A stretch of 64,000 bases of DNA from Commensalibacter communis (lineage in GTDB: Bacteria; Pseudomonadota; Alphaproteobacteria; Acetobacterales; Acetobacteraceae), in contig NZ_CAMXCM010000001.1 of NCBI RefSeq assembly GCF_947179015.1, positions 169,387-233,386 of the forward strand, given 5' to 3'. Both the position numbers and the translations under genes were made by a program. Below are positions 41,305 to 50,624 of the stretch, piece by piece (within the stretch, counting starts at the first letter, position 1; the number at the start of each line of letters is the position of its first letter). The notes under the pieces were generated by a model. The model did no database searches. It had not been told where the DNA came from and saw only the letters and a program-made list of their open reading frames with translations.

Positions 41305-42495
41305 TTATTGTGGATTATTAGGGATAGTAACTTTGGCACCATTACGCAGCTGATCTATACCATCGGTTACAACTTTGTCATTTAGCTTTAATCCTGATTC
41401 AATGATGGTATTTTCCCCGTCATTATATCCTGTTTTAATATTTTGGAGTTTAACGGTGGAATTATCTTGCACAATATAAACAAACGAACCATCAGGTCCT
41501 GTTTGAATGGCATTATTGGGCACTGTAATCACGTCATGCAAATTTTTGACCAAAATATGTGCATTGACGAACTGATTTGGAAAAAGCTCCCAGTTTGCAT
41601 TTGGGAAAATAGCACGCATCCTTACTGTCCCCGTTGAGGTATCAATTTGGCTATCGATAACGCTGGTTTTCCCGTCGGCTAGTTTTTCCGTATTATCACT
41701 ATTCCAAGCTTCTACTGAAAGTTCCGATTTTTGTTTAAGGGCTTCTAACACCATACTCAGCTTATTTTCTGGAACGGTTAAAATCACTGAAATTGGGGTC
41801 ATTTGTGTTAAAATAGCAATTCCATTGCTTTGCCCTTCGGTCACATAGTTCCCGGCATCGACTTGTCTGATCCCAATGCGTCCATCCACAGATGCACGAA
41901 TATGCGAGTACATGATATTCAGTTCTTGTTGTTTGATTAAAGCTTGGTCTGCTTTAATTTGCCCTTCCAGTTGAGCCACCTTATATTGTTGGTCTTGAGC
42001 TGTCATAGGGGCGATACTATTTTGTTTTAATAATTGCTGATAACGCGCATTATCTAGTTTTGCTTGTTTTAAGGACGCTTCATCAGATTTTAATGTTCCT
42101 TCATATTGTGATTTGAGCGCTTCGTAAGGACGTGGATCAATTAAAGCTAATAAATCCCCTTTTTTAACCATTTGCCCTTCGGTAAAATAGACTTGTTGTA
42201 AATATCCTGAGGTTCTTGCTGGCACAGTAATATTCGCAATAGGAATAACCGTTCCAAGTTCAGTAAATATAATCGGAACATTTTGATGTTTTGCAACTGC
42301 AACTGCAACAGGTTTAGGTAAAATTGCCACTTTTTTCTCTGAGGAAGGGAAAAAAGAATTTACAAAACGATATCCTATGACCAAGATAATCATCAGAATG
42401 AAAAAAAGGAAAAACCTTTTTATCCATTTATAATTATGAGAAGTGGAAGGATTTTCTGTTGGCTGATTATTTTGAGGTGCAGTGGACGAGGACAT
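41305..42495 (-). CDS. MdtA-like RND periplasmic adaptor
   Basis: About 396 residues from the ATG at 42495 (an upstream TTG at 42528 would add eleven). N-terminal membrane anchor FFLFFILMIILVIGYRF near residues 29-45, then ILPKPVAVAVAKHQNVPIIF, lipoyl half-motifs GYLQQVYFTEGQMVKKGDLLALIDPRPYE, an alpha-hairpin rich in K and Q, and beta-barrel NWELFPNQFVNAHI. Matches the MdtA class. First gene of the pump operon, transcribed away from the LEA-like gene. No regulator gene adjoins it. Confidence 0.92.
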   Translation of the reverse strand: MSSSTAPQNNQPTENPSTSHNYKWIKRFFLFFILMIILVIGYRFVNSFFPSSEKKVAILPKPVAVAVAKHQNVPIIFTELGTVIPIANITVPARTSGYLQQVYFTEGQMVKKGDLLALIDPRPYEALKSQYEGTLKSDEASLKQAKLDNARYQQLLKQNSIAPMTAQDQQYKVAQLEGQIKADQALIKQQELNIMYSHIRASVDGRIGIRQVDAGNYVTEGQSNGIAILTQMTPISVILTVPENKLSMVLEALKQKSELSVEAWNSDNTEKLADGKTSVIDSQIDTSTGTVRMRAIFPNANWELFPNQFVNAHILVKNLHDVITVPNNAIQTGPDGSFVYIVQDNSTVKLQNIKTGYNDGENTIIESGLKLNDKVVTDGIDQLRNGAKVTIPNNPQ

Positions 42496-42791
42496 TCGTT
42501 TTACGATCTTTATGATAGGTTTGATCAAAATAGTTTATATTTAATATATTTATTTAATTTTTATTTGCATAGAAATAATGATAATTTTATGACGTCACTC
42601 ACAGAAATTGCATTTTTTAACAATAAATGTTTTTAATATACGATTATTACAATGAAATTATTCATATAGTTTTTTATTTTTTGTTGAAATGTAAGGATTT
42701 ATTTTGGATTAAGTATGGACTTTATAAAATTCTATTGTCATAATTGAGATGTTATAAAAGATTTAATTTTGTTTGGAAGGAAGATAATAAA

Positions 42792-43202
42792 ATGAGTAAA
42801 GATCTAAAAGATTCCGTCAAAGATGTAAGCGATAAAGTTGAAGATGCTGTAGATCAAGGCAAAGAACAACTTAAAGATGCAGCAAATAAAGCAAAAGATA
42901 ACATGCACGATCTTAAAAATGATGCAAAAGACAAATATCACGATGCTAAAAATACCGTTAAGGACGGGCTTCATGATATGAAAAACAAAACTGATGATCA
43001 TTTTTCTGGCTTTAAAGGCAAAGCTGAAGACTTTGCAGCAAGTGCTGAAGATGAATTTAATCGTTTATATGGTGACGAAGGAAAATTAGAATCCTTGGTT
43101 AATTTTGTTCGCGATAGACCGATCCTTTCAATGGGCGTAGCTGGTGTCGTGGCGGTTGTTGTAATGAAATTACTTAAATGTTGCTGTCGCAAGAAATGCT
43201 AA
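42792..43202 (+). CDS. Small LEA-like, membrane-anchored protein (YqjD/ElaB-like)
   Basis: 136 residues from ATG 42792, chosen for its strong GGAAGGAAG. Residues 1-95 or so are a highly charged helix built of repeats such as KDAANKAKDN and KDKYHDAKNTVKDG, LEA/apolipophorin-like and probably a long amphipathic coil. Then RDRPILSMGVAGVVAVVVMKLLK (about 107-129) looks like the C-terminal anchor of DUF883 proteins such as YqjD and ElaB, which tether stationary-phase ribosomes to the inner membrane. The end KCCCRKKC carries four cysteines just inside the membrane, unusual for the family. Monocistronic with its own terminator. Stress or envelope role is inferred. Confidence 0.8.
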   Translation: MSKDLKDSVKDVSDKVEDAVDQGKEQLKDAANKAKDNMHDLKNDAKDKYHDAKNTVKDGLHDMKNKTDDHFSGFKGKAEDFAASAEDEFNRLYGDEGKLESLVNFVRDRPILSMGVAGVVAVVVMKLLKCCCRKKC

Positions 43203-43228
43203 TTTTGTTATTTATATAAAATAATTAT

Positions 43229-43274
43229 AAAAGCTGTTTTTTCTATTAAAAAAAGAAAAAACAGCTTTTTTTTT
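43229..43274 (+). terminator. Intrinsic terminator of the LEA-like gene
   Basis: AAAAGCTGTTTTTTC (43229-43243) pairs with GAAAAAACAGCTTTT (43255 on) and continues into a T run to 43274. It works well on the + strand. Confidence 0.9.
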
Positions 43275-43304
43275 AAATTTGACATTTTCCCTCTATTCTT
43301 TTGC

Positions 43305-43309
43305 GACTC
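43305..43309. promoter_or_regulatory. GANTC site upstream of rnhB-ccrM
   Basis: GACTC, the recognition sequence of CcrM-type enzymes, lies 54 bp before rnhB, in the promoter region of the operon that encodes the methyltransferase. A TTGACA is present at 43279-43284 but no good -10 at standard spacing. In Caulobacter GANTC sites near ccrM take part in its control; the same is a hypothesis here. Confidence 0.35.
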
Positions 43310-43362
43310 GTTGAGTATATTATGGTTTCGTGAAAAAACCGATATAGAGTACTTAGATATAA

Positions 43363-43995
43363 ATGCAATATGCCATAGAAATAGCAGGGGTCGATGAAGT
43401 GGGAGTGGGATGTATTGCTGGGCCAGTTGTGGCTGCAGCGGTGATGTTCCGAGGGTTTTTACCACAAGACTTGCGACATAATTTAGATGATTCAAAAAGA
43501 GTAAAACCTGCCCTAAGAGAGCAAATTTTTGCACGGCTTATGGATTTACCCCAAACGTATATTGGTATTGCTGCTGCTTCAGTTGCTGAGATTTTGGTTT
43601 TGAATATTAAAAAAGCAGCAGCTTTGGCTATGAAAAGGGCAGTTCAAAAGTTGCGCGTTTTACCTAAGCTTGTATTGGTTGATGGAAATTCGCCTCCAGA
43701 TTTTGAATGTATGGCACAACCAATTATCAAAGGAGATGGGCTTTCGTTTTCAATTGCAGCGGCATCTATTATTGCAAAAGTTATTAGAGATCGCTTAATG
43801 GCTCGTTTAGCAAAAAAATGGCCAGCTTATGGATGGAACAAAAATGTTGGTTATCCAACGGTTTTTCATCGTCGTGCATTGGAAGAAAATGGTTGCTCTC
43901 CGCATCATCGGCAGGGGTTTGTCACGATTAAACAACTTTCTTTTAAAATGAATTTGCAAACTAATGAGGCGGCATTCGTGTCGGAAAAACTATGA
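43363..43995 (+). CDS. rnhB: Ribonuclease HII
   Basis: 210 residues; cuts RNA in RNA-DNA hybrids, including single ribonucleotides in DNA. Catalytic acids D11, E12, D107 and D125 are all present (GVDEVG, LVDGN, IKGD), as is the downstream IAAASIIAKVIRD block. The GRG motif right after the DE pair, which in characterised enzymes senses the RNA-DNA junction, reads GVG at residues 14-16. Overlaps ccrM by 4 bases (ATGA); the rnhB-ccrM pair is common in alphaproteobacteria. No clear Shine-Dalgarno. Confidence 0.95.
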   Translation: MQYAIEIAGVDEVGVGCIAGPVVAAAVMFRGFLPQDLRHNLDDSKRVKPALREQIFARLMDLPQTYIGIAAASVAEILVLNIKKAAALAMKRAVQKLRVLPKLVLVDGNSPPDFECMAQPIIKGDGLSFSIAAASIIAKVIRDRLMARLAKKWPAYGWNKNVGYPTVFHRRALEENGCSPHHRQGFVTIKQLSFKMNLQTNEAAFVSEKL

Positions 43996-45089
43996 GCGGT
44001 GCTGTCATGTTGGATCTTCCTTTGGATCAAGTGGTAAAGGGAGAATGTATTCAGGTTATGAAAAATCTACCATCGGCATCAATTGATTGTGTTTTTGCTG
44101 ATCCTCCTTACAATTTGCAATTACAAGGAGAGTTGCGTCGTCCTGATGATACTTTAGTTGATGGGGTTACCGAAGAGTGGGATAAATTTCAAAGTTTTGC
44201 TGCTTACGACCAGTTTTGTCGAAATTGGCTAAAAGAATGTCATCGGTTGTTACGAAAAGACGGCACAATTTGGGTTATTGGTTCTTACCATAATATTTTT
44301 CGTATTGGTACAATCCTACAAGATCTTGGCTTTTGGATACTTAATGATATTATTTGGCGTAAATCAAACCCAATGCCAAATTTCAAAGGACGACGTTTTA
44401 CGAATGCGCACGAAACGTTGATTTGGGCTGCTAAAGGGGCAGATAGTAAATATCGATTTAATTATCAAGCGATGAAAACATTGAATGATGATATTCAGAT
44501 GCGTTCAGATTGGTTTTTACCGCTATGTACAGGGAATGAGCGGTTACGCAATGATCATGGGTTAAAATTACATCCAACACAAAAACCTGAAAGTTTACTT
44601 TATCGAGTTCTGTTGTCATCAACAAATATTGATGATGTTGTACTTGATCCTTTTGCAGGAACGGGAACCACGTTGGCCGTTGCCAAGCGCTTGCAGCGTC
44701 GTTTTATAGGGATTGAACGTCATCCTGATTACTTAAAAGCAGCCAAAGCACGGGTTGAAACAGAAACACCGCTGCCAGTCAAAGATATTAAGATTTCACC
44801 AGCAAAGCGTGAAATTCCAAGAGTGCCCTTTGGGAATCTGATTGAACAAGGCTTTATTCAACCTGGTACTGTATTAATGGACCGTCAACGCCGCGTTTTT
44901 GCAACGGTGACCTCTGATAGTACAATTGTCAGTGGTAATCAAAGAGGGTCTATTCATAAGATAGGCGCTGTTGTAACCAATGCGCCTTCTTGTAATGGGT
45001 GGACATTTTGGCATTTTGAAAAAGACGGTGCGTTACATGCATTGGATGTTTTACGCACTGAATATAATCAAACCATGGGACAAAAATAG
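43992..45089 (+). CDS. ccrM: CcrM-type adenine-N6 DNA methyltransferase (GANTC)
   Basis: 365 residues. Motif IV DPPYNL at 37-42 and the AdoMet motif DPFAGTGTT near 219 come in the order of beta-class enzymes (catalytic motif first). The region after about residue 270 (GNLIEQGFIQPGTVLMDRQRR to the end) is the RAMA domain that CcrM uses for DNA binding. There is no restriction gene nearby, so this is the orphan cell-cycle methyltransferase that methylates GANTC in alphaproteobacteria. Coupled to rnhB. Convergent with the ankyrin gene, only 16 bases away. Confidence 0.94.
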   Translation: MSGAVMLDLPLDQVVKGECIQVMKNLPSASIDCVFADPPYNLQLQGELRRPDDTLVDGVTEEWDKFQSFAAYDQFCRNWLKECHRLLRKDGTIWVIGSYHNIFRIGTILQDLGFWILNDIIWRKSNPMPNFKGRRFTNAHETLIWAAKGADSKYRFNYQAMKTLNDDIQMRSDWFLPLCTGNERLRNDHGLKLHPTQKPESLLYRVLLSSTNIDDVVLDPFAGTGTTLAVAKRLQRRFIGIERHPDYLKAAKARVETETPLPVKDIKISPAKREIPRVPFGNLIEQGFIQPGTVLMDRQRRVFATVTSDSTIVSGNQRGSIHKIGAVVTNAPSCNGWTFWHFEKDGALHALDVLRTEYNQTMGQK

Positions 45090-45105
45090 TAAGTCTTCAC
45101 AAATA

Positions 45106-45699
45106 TTATCTATTTTGGAACCCTAAGAAGCCGATTTCAGGTTTAGGGGTTCCACTATTTTGTTCACTATAAGCAGAACCATTAGAAGCATTTATTGTTC
45201 CACGTTTGTTTTTACCTTTGACAGACATACGTGCTTTACCATCTTTAACAGTCACGCTAGATGCTTCCGTAGATACGCTAGTAAGCTGTTGTGGAGAGTT
45301 GTTATAACCCCGCATTGACAATAATAGGAATGTAATACGGTCTCTATTGAGGTCTACAGACATTTCCAAAGGCGTTTGTCCTAAAATATTAGCAGCATGC
45401 ATATCAGCCCCACGGCTTAATGCTTCTTGGGCTTGGCGTAAATTGCCAGTATTGATTGCATCGAACAATAATTGGGTTGGATTTTTATCTTTCTCTCCAG
45501 GATTTGCATTATCATCTTGATCGTCATCATCAGATGCCTGTGGCTGTGGGTGTTTTGGCTGATGTTGAGTATTTTTTTGTGAATGTGGATGTCCTGTGAC
45601 TGTTTGTGCATGGGCAGAAACAGATGAAAGAAGCATCACCATATAGGCAGAGCCTAGCAATGAAGAAAAGAAAGGCAATAAACGAGCTTGAGAGTTCAT
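45106..45699 (-). CDS. Exported ankyrin-repeat protein
   Basis: 197 residues from ATG 45699; a frame extension to an ATG at 45738 adds 13. Hydrophobic segment LLPFFSSLLGSAYMVMLLSSV ending in SAHA-Q is a likely Sec signal peptide. The mature part begins with a His/Pro/Gln stretch, then an acidic DDDDQDD run, then one to two ankyrin repeats (LFDAINTGNLRQAQEALSRGADMHAANILGQTPLEMSVDLNRD). The C-terminus is basic and Gly/Ser-rich. Function unknown; downstream of the VWA gene but 85 bases apart, so perhaps co-transcribed. Confidence 0.7.
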   Translation of the reverse strand: MNSQARLLPFFSSLLGSAYMVMLLSSVSAHAQTVTGHPHSQKNTQHQPKHPQPQASDDDDQDDNANPGEKDKNPTQLLFDAINTGNLRQAQEALSRGADMHAANILGQTPLEMSVDLNRDRITFLLLSMRGYNNSPQQLTSVSTEASSVTVKDGKARMSVKGKNKRGTINASNGSAYSEQNSGTPKPEIGFLGFQNR

Positions 45700-45783
45700 G
45701 ATGCTATTTTCCGTCGCATTAAAATCGATCCTAGACATTAAGTTTTTCTGTGTATCAAATCAAGTCTTAATATAGTGGTTTGT

Positions 45784-47886
45784 TTAAGAGAAACTTTCTC
45801 TGTACCATGCCATAAAAATGCTTCCTAATCCAACAATTAAGGCCAACCATGGGGATAGAACAGGATGAATAGATTGCTTTGTTGTTGTATAAGTAACATG
45901 TTCAGGAAATTCCATAGTGCTAGAGCTGTTTACACTAGGGTTGTTTTTTACAATTTTCATTTCAGGAATTGTCAGGCGGTTGGAATTATCTCCTAACCAA
46001 TAAACATGCCCATGTTTTTGTAGAAAAGGTAAAAGTTTTTGCTGTGTCACAGCAAGATCAGTCATTTCTATTGGATCAGAGTTTTGAGGTGCTGCATAGG
46101 CTGTTAAATCACCATTGGTAATTTTCCATAGACCATCTTCTTTAGCTGGAATAGTTGCGGTGGTCTCACCATTTTTTAGAGCGGTAAAATGGAGAGGCTG
46201 TACTGAACCTGAGGGAGAGGTAACTGTAAATTCTTGGTTTTGGTCACTATTTTTTAAAGTATGCCACTCAACGGTCAATTGTTGATTTTTGATAAAAGCA
46301 GAGAGCTGCTCTTCTTCAAGTTCAGGTTCTTTCATTAACCAATGGGAAAGACGGCGAAGTAACTCTGCTTGAGGGCCTTGTTCATGAATGCCTTTTGACC
46401 ACAGCCAGATTTGATCAGAAAGCAGTAAAGCAACACGTCCTTTATCAACACGATTTAAAATCAATAACGGGGATTGATCCGGGGCTTGCATAAGAACTTG
46501 CCCTTCCGTGTGATCGGCTTTCAGATAGCGATACCATGATCCCCATGTTGTATTTTCTTTATTTAGCCCTTTTGTAACAGGATGTTTTTGCCCCATTTCT
46601 GTCAATGCAGGTTTGAATTGTTGTTCAATAATACTATTTGGTGAAGATACAGTACCAGGTAATACAGAACGTAGCGGTGAATTTTGTAATGAGAATTGTT
46701 GCGCGAACTCAGGGCCTGCGATCAATAATAACCCTCCACCGTTTTTCACATAATTTGCAATGCTGGCGATATAATAAGAGGGTAATGTGTATTTATTTTC
46801 AAAACTATCCAAAATGATTAAATCAAACTGGTTAATTTTCTGCATGAACAATTCATTAATTGGGAAAGGAATTAGAGCCAACTCAGAATCAGGGATATTC
46901 TCATTCTGTTCTGCTGAACGTAAAATCGTAAAATGAACAAGGTCAACAGAAGGATCGGATTTTAATAGACTGCGCCACGCACGCTCTCCTTGATTGGGCG
47001 CGCTGGAAACCAATAACACTCTTAATTTATCTCGGATACCATTAATATATAAAGTTTGGTGATTATTAAGGGCTGAAATCTCGTTTTTTAAAGGCGACAC
47101 AGATAAGCTAATCAAATTTTTACCTGTATGGGTTACGGGTATCGTGATATTTTGAGGTTTCCCCACAGGAATTTGTATATTTATAGGCTGCTTATCTTCC
47201 TGTATGATTGTGAGAGTTGCTACTTTATTCTCTTCGCGTTGATCTCCCGTATCATTAATTTGAACTTGGATGGTCGCTTCCTTACCGACGATCGTATAAG
47301 CAGGGGCGTGAATGATTTTCAAAGAACGATCTGTTTGTTCCTTGGATGCTGGCAATAACGCATAAATAGGAATGTTTTTTTTATTTGGTAATGTAAGATA
47401 TTTTGGAAATTCTTTTGGCACATCATGAATTTGACCATCTGTAATTAAAATAACACCACCCAATTGAGATGTTGGGATCTCATTGGTTGCTTTTTGAATC
47501 TCTTGAAAGATTTGTGTTCCTTGTTGGTATCCATTTTTGACATTGATAATTTTAATGCGTGCATTTGTAGGCACTTTATTTTGGAGTTGTTGTAAAGCTT
47601 TATTCGCAATCTGTTCACGATTGCCAATCATCATAGAACTGGATTGATCCATAACGATTAAAATTGTTTCAGGTAGAATTTGTTGATGGTTTTTAAGAAC
47701 CATCGGTCCTGACAACCAGATGAGCAAGATAGAGAATGCAATAAAACGCCAGATAAGACCCTTATAGGATTTGTTCAATAGACTGAATAATAAAACTAAT
47801 AAACATATAACAGTAAGAACAATAATCCCCCAAAAGGGTAACAACGGATCAAAGTGCAGGTTCAATGAAGAAAATGGTTGAGGCAT
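45784..47886 (-). CDS. Membrane protein with VWA and glutamine-amidotransferase-like domains
   Basis: 700 residues. Two N-terminal transmembrane helices (IIVLTVICLLVLLFSLL and FIAFSILLIWLSG), then a von Willebrand A domain with the MIDAS start DQSSS at 80-84. A middle domain around LDSFENKY...YVKNGGGLLLIAGPEF resembles a class I glutamine amidotransferase fold without an obvious catalytic cysteine. A last helix near the C-terminus is followed by AWYRES. This is the usual last member of alphaproteobacterial moxR-DUF58-DUF4159-VWA clusters. Role not established; likely periplasmic sensing or assembly at the inner membrane. Lies 2 bases after the BatA-like gene. Confidence 0.8.
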   Translation of the reverse strand: MPQPFSSLNLHFDPLLPFWGIIVLTVICLLVLLFSLLNKSYKGLIWRFIAFSILLIWLSGPMVLKNHQQILPETILIVMDQSSSMMIGNREQIANKALQQLQNKVPTNARIKIINVKNGYQQGTQIFQEIQKATNEIPTSQLGGVILITDGQIHDVPKEFPKYLTLPNKKNIPIYALLPASKEQTDRSLKIIHAPAYTIVGKEATIQVQINDTGDQREENKVATLTIIQEDKQPINIQIPVGKPQNITIPVTHTGKNLISLSVSPLKNEISALNNHQTLYINGIRDKLRVLLVSSAPNQGERAWRSLLKSDPSVDLVHFTILRSAEQNENIPDSELALIPFPINELFMQKINQFDLIILDSFENKYTLPSYYIASIANYVKNGGGLLLIAGPEFAQQFSLQNSPLRSVLPGTVSSPNSIIEQQFKPALTEMGQKHPVTKGLNKENTTWGSWYRYLKADHTEGQVLMQAPDQSPLLILNRVDKGRVALLLSDQIWLWSKGIHEQGPQAELLRRLSHWLMKEPELEEEQLSAFIKNQQLTVEWHTLKNSDQNQEFTVTSPSGSVQPLHFTALKNGETTATIPAKEDGLWKITNGDLTAYAAPQNSDPIEMTDLAVTQQKLLPFLQKHGHVYWLGDNSNRLTIPEMKIVKNNPSVNSSSTMEFPEHVTYTTTKQSIHPVLSPWLALIVGLGSIFMAWYRESFS

Positions 47887-47888
47887 TA

Positions 47889-50624
47889 TTATTGTTTCCC
47901 TAATTGCTTAAGCAAGGCAGAAACATGAACCTGATCTGCTTTATAACTGCCTGTTAATGCGTACATGACCAAGTTTAGTCCAAATCGATAGCTGAGGTTA
48001 CGTTGTTGTTCTGTATTTGGAAAAATTGGATAGGTCGGATTACCATCTTCTGTCGTTGCCCAAGCATGCGCCCAGTCATTTTCACCAATAATCACAGAGC
48101 TGACCCCATCATTAACCAAAGGATTACTTTTGGCAATCCATACAGGCATGGCATTATATCGTCCAGGAAAAGAGTGTAAGATATAAAAGGTTCTGCTCAA
48201 TAAATCTTTGTCAGATAAGGTTGATAGAGCAGGAATTTTGAGTCCTTCTGTTGCAACTTTCAATGCTTGTGATGTGCCAGAGGCTTCACCAGCAAACTGA
48301 TCAGGATGAACAGCTTCTATGGTAGAAGACGAGTCATGTCCTTGTGTATCTAAAACCAAAAAGCCTCCATGGGCAAGATAGTCGTTTAATACATCAACAC
48401 GTTTTGGATTGGGTTGTAAATCTGCGGTAATTGGCCAATAAAGAATAGGATAAAAAGAAAGATTATCTTTGGTCGGATCAACAGCTTCAGGCGATGCCAG
48501 TTGTAGAGATGTTCTATCAGAAATAAATTTCGATAATCCCTCTAATCCTTGTTTAGATGCTAGGTTAACCGCTGGATCAGTTGTTAAAATATATCCTAAT
48601 CTGGTTTGTAATGCAGCTTTGGGCACAGAAGGGGCATCTGTTGATTGAGCAAATCCATTTGTGCTGAGGCAACATAAGGCTAAGATGAGAATTGTACTAG
48701 ATGCTTTCGTTTTTCTGAGATATCCTCTTAAAAATAGACTTGCTAATATATCTAATAAGATCAGGCAAATACTAATTATGATAAAAATGCTGCCTAATGT
48801 GTAAGAAAGGGAGACGCTACCTAAGGTAATTAATTTACCAATGGGTTGAGAAGCTTTTAAAGCTGGCACATGGTTGCCTAAATTGATAGCAAGCGAGGTT
48901 CCTGTATTTCCATATAATCCAGGTGGATGTTCAGGGGAGATGGTGAGTTTTTGTGATGTCTCAAAAGAGATCGGTTTTGCATAAGGGGACGGAGCTTCTA
49001 AACTACCCTGACCATTCAAGGTTAAAATAGGATTTAAAATTTCTCCTGCTTGTGTGGATTGCACACCAAAGGAAATTTGTATCAACCGATTGAGCATATC
49101 TTCAAACAAACTGGATAAAGGCAAAGAGGACCAATCTGGAGTACTATTAGTATGGAATAAAATAACTTGCCCTTTGCCAGCAGAGCGATGGGTAACTAAT
49201 GGTGTGCCATCTTCTAATTTTGCCCAGATATATTTATCATTATCAAGAGTAGGTTTGACTAGGACTTGTTTGCTAATCGTGACATCTCTGGGGATTGTTA
49301 ATCCATTAAATGGAGATTCTTGAGGAAATGGTGCGATTTTTTGTGGCTTTTCCCACGTCATTGCGCCGCCCAATTCTCTGGTGCCTTGCAATAAGGGAAG
49401 GGGAATTAATGGAGTTTCTTGTTGATTTAACGCGCTGCCAGCGACTAAATCACCAGAAAAACGGATCAGCACTCCTCCCTTTTTTACCCATTCTTGTAGT
49501 TCTTTTTCTGATTTTGGATCGGAAAATAACGTATCAGGTGCAATGATAACCGATAAAGGTTGAGATAAAAGTTCTTGTATGGAACCTTCTTTAATATCTC
49601 CCAAAGGTGCTAATGCTTTTTTCAAATAATATAGAGAACCAGTAAAAGGCGTATTACTATTATTTGACGCAGAAATAAAGCCAATAATATGTTTGCGATT
49701 ATTTTCATCTAGAAGGTAAATACTACCCGCACTGGGATTATTGGCGACTTGTAAATAATCTATTTTATTACGTGCTTCTAAAGGTAATGTCAGTTCTATA
49801 TCGCTTTTTGTTGTATTTGCAGCAATAGATTTTTTAATAGAAGAAATTAAAACACCTTGCTGTGTATAAGCCTGCAACGTTAATATTTGTTCCGTAGAGC
49901 GAGGTAACAGCTCGACAGATTGAGTTAACCCATTTTGTGTTGGTGTATTTTTCGTAAGTAAAAGCGTTGATAAGGCAGCATCTTGAGGGCGGATTTCATA
50001 TAAATTGGTGCTTTGTGTAAGCTTGTCTCGAAAAGATGTATCTTTTTGATGCTCGATCCTATCAGAAAGATAATATATCACTTTGTAATGTGGTGCTTTA
50101 TTAAGCGTTTCAGTTGCTTTTTGATGATTAACAGACCAAGGCATTGGGTGTAATGCATTGAATTGAACAGAGGCAGAGCTATTTGAAGAGAGTGATACAA
50201 TCTTTAAACCGTTATTTTGTTCATCAGGTGCGGTTAATAATAAATGAACAGGTGTGCTTTCTTGTTGAGCTTGGGTTAAAATCTGTGATGCACCTTCGAT
50301 AAATTGCGACCATTGAGAGGCTGAAGCCCATCCATTATCGATCACTAATAAAATTGGGTCTTTGGAATGCTGGACGGATAGATTTTTAGAGGGAATAACA
50401 GGTCGAGCCAATCCAATAATTAATAAAGCCACCGCCAATAATCGCAACAAAATTAACCACCAAGGGGCATGTACTGCTTCATGTGCTTTGGTTTGCAGTT
50501 GATGGAGTAATCGAATAGGAGGAAAGGATTGTTCCCTTGGTCGTGGTGGGGTTGCCCTTAAAAAGAACCAAATTAGAGGGAGCAATAAAAGTGCGAATAG
50601 GATATAAGGGGTCAGAAAGATCAT
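47889..50624 (-). CDS. BatA-like membrane protein with DUF4159 domain
   Basis: 911 residues. The N-terminal two helices (MIFLTPYILFALLLLPLIWFF and the segment ILLRLLAVALLIIGLARPV) are the BatA/Aerotolerance N-terminal domain; a VWA-like part follows (DPILLVIDNGWASASQW, MIDAS degenerate). A further helix lies near 635-660. The C-terminal 210 residues or so (RLGYILTTDPAVN, PILYWPIT, GGFLVLDTQG) are the DUF4159 domain. Overlaps the DUF58 gene by 4 bases. Predicted inner-membrane protein with a large periplasmic part; molecular function unknown. Confidence 0.82.
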   Translation of the reverse strand: MIFLTPYILFALLLLPLIWFFLRATPPRPREQSFPPIRLLHQLQTKAHEAVHAPWWLILLRLLAVALLIIGLARPVIPSKNLSVQHSKDPILLVIDNGWASASQWSQFIEGASQILTQAQQESTPVHLLLTAPDEQNNGLKIVSLSSNSSASVQFNALHPMPWSVNHQKATETLNKAPHYKVIYYLSDRIEHQKDTSFRDKLTQSTNLYEIRPQDAALSTLLLTKNTPTQNGLTQSVELLPRSTEQILTLQAYTQQGVLISSIKKSIAANTTKSDIELTLPLEARNKIDYLQVANNPSAGSIYLLDENNRKHIIGFISASNNSNTPFTGSLYYLKKALAPLGDIKEGSIQELLSQPLSVIIAPDTLFSDPKSEKELQEWVKKGGVLIRFSGDLVAGSALNQQETPLIPLPLLQGTRELGGAMTWEKPQKIAPFPQESPFNGLTIPRDVTISKQVLVKPTLDNDKYIWAKLEDGTPLVTHRSAGKGQVILFHTNSTPDWSSLPLSSLFEDMLNRLIQISFGVQSTQAGEILNPILTLNGQGSLEAPSPYAKPISFETSQKLTISPEHPPGLYGNTGTSLAINLGNHVPALKASQPIGKLITLGSVSLSYTLGSIFIIISICLILLDILASLFLRGYLRKTKASSTILILALCCLSTNGFAQSTDAPSVPKAALQTRLGYILTTDPAVNLASKQGLEGLSKFISDRTSLQLASPEAVDPTKDNLSFYPILYWPITADLQPNPKRVDVLNDYLAHGGFLVLDTQGHDSSSTIEAVHPDQFAGEASGTSQALKVATEGLKIPALSTLSDKDLLSRTFYILHSFPGRYNAMPVWIAKSNPLVNDGVSSVIIGENDWAHAWATTEDGNPTYPIFPNTEQQRNLSYRFGLNLVMYALTGSYKADQVHVSALLKQLGKQ

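Noticed and set aside
43992..45089. Restriction-modification system
   Set aside because: The methyltransferase has CcrM architecture with a RAMA domain and no endonuclease neighbour.
45117..45152. GGAACCC/GGGGTTCC inverted repeat as ccrM terminator
   Set aside because: It lies within the 3' coding end of the ankyrin gene, has a bulge and no T tract, so support is too thin.
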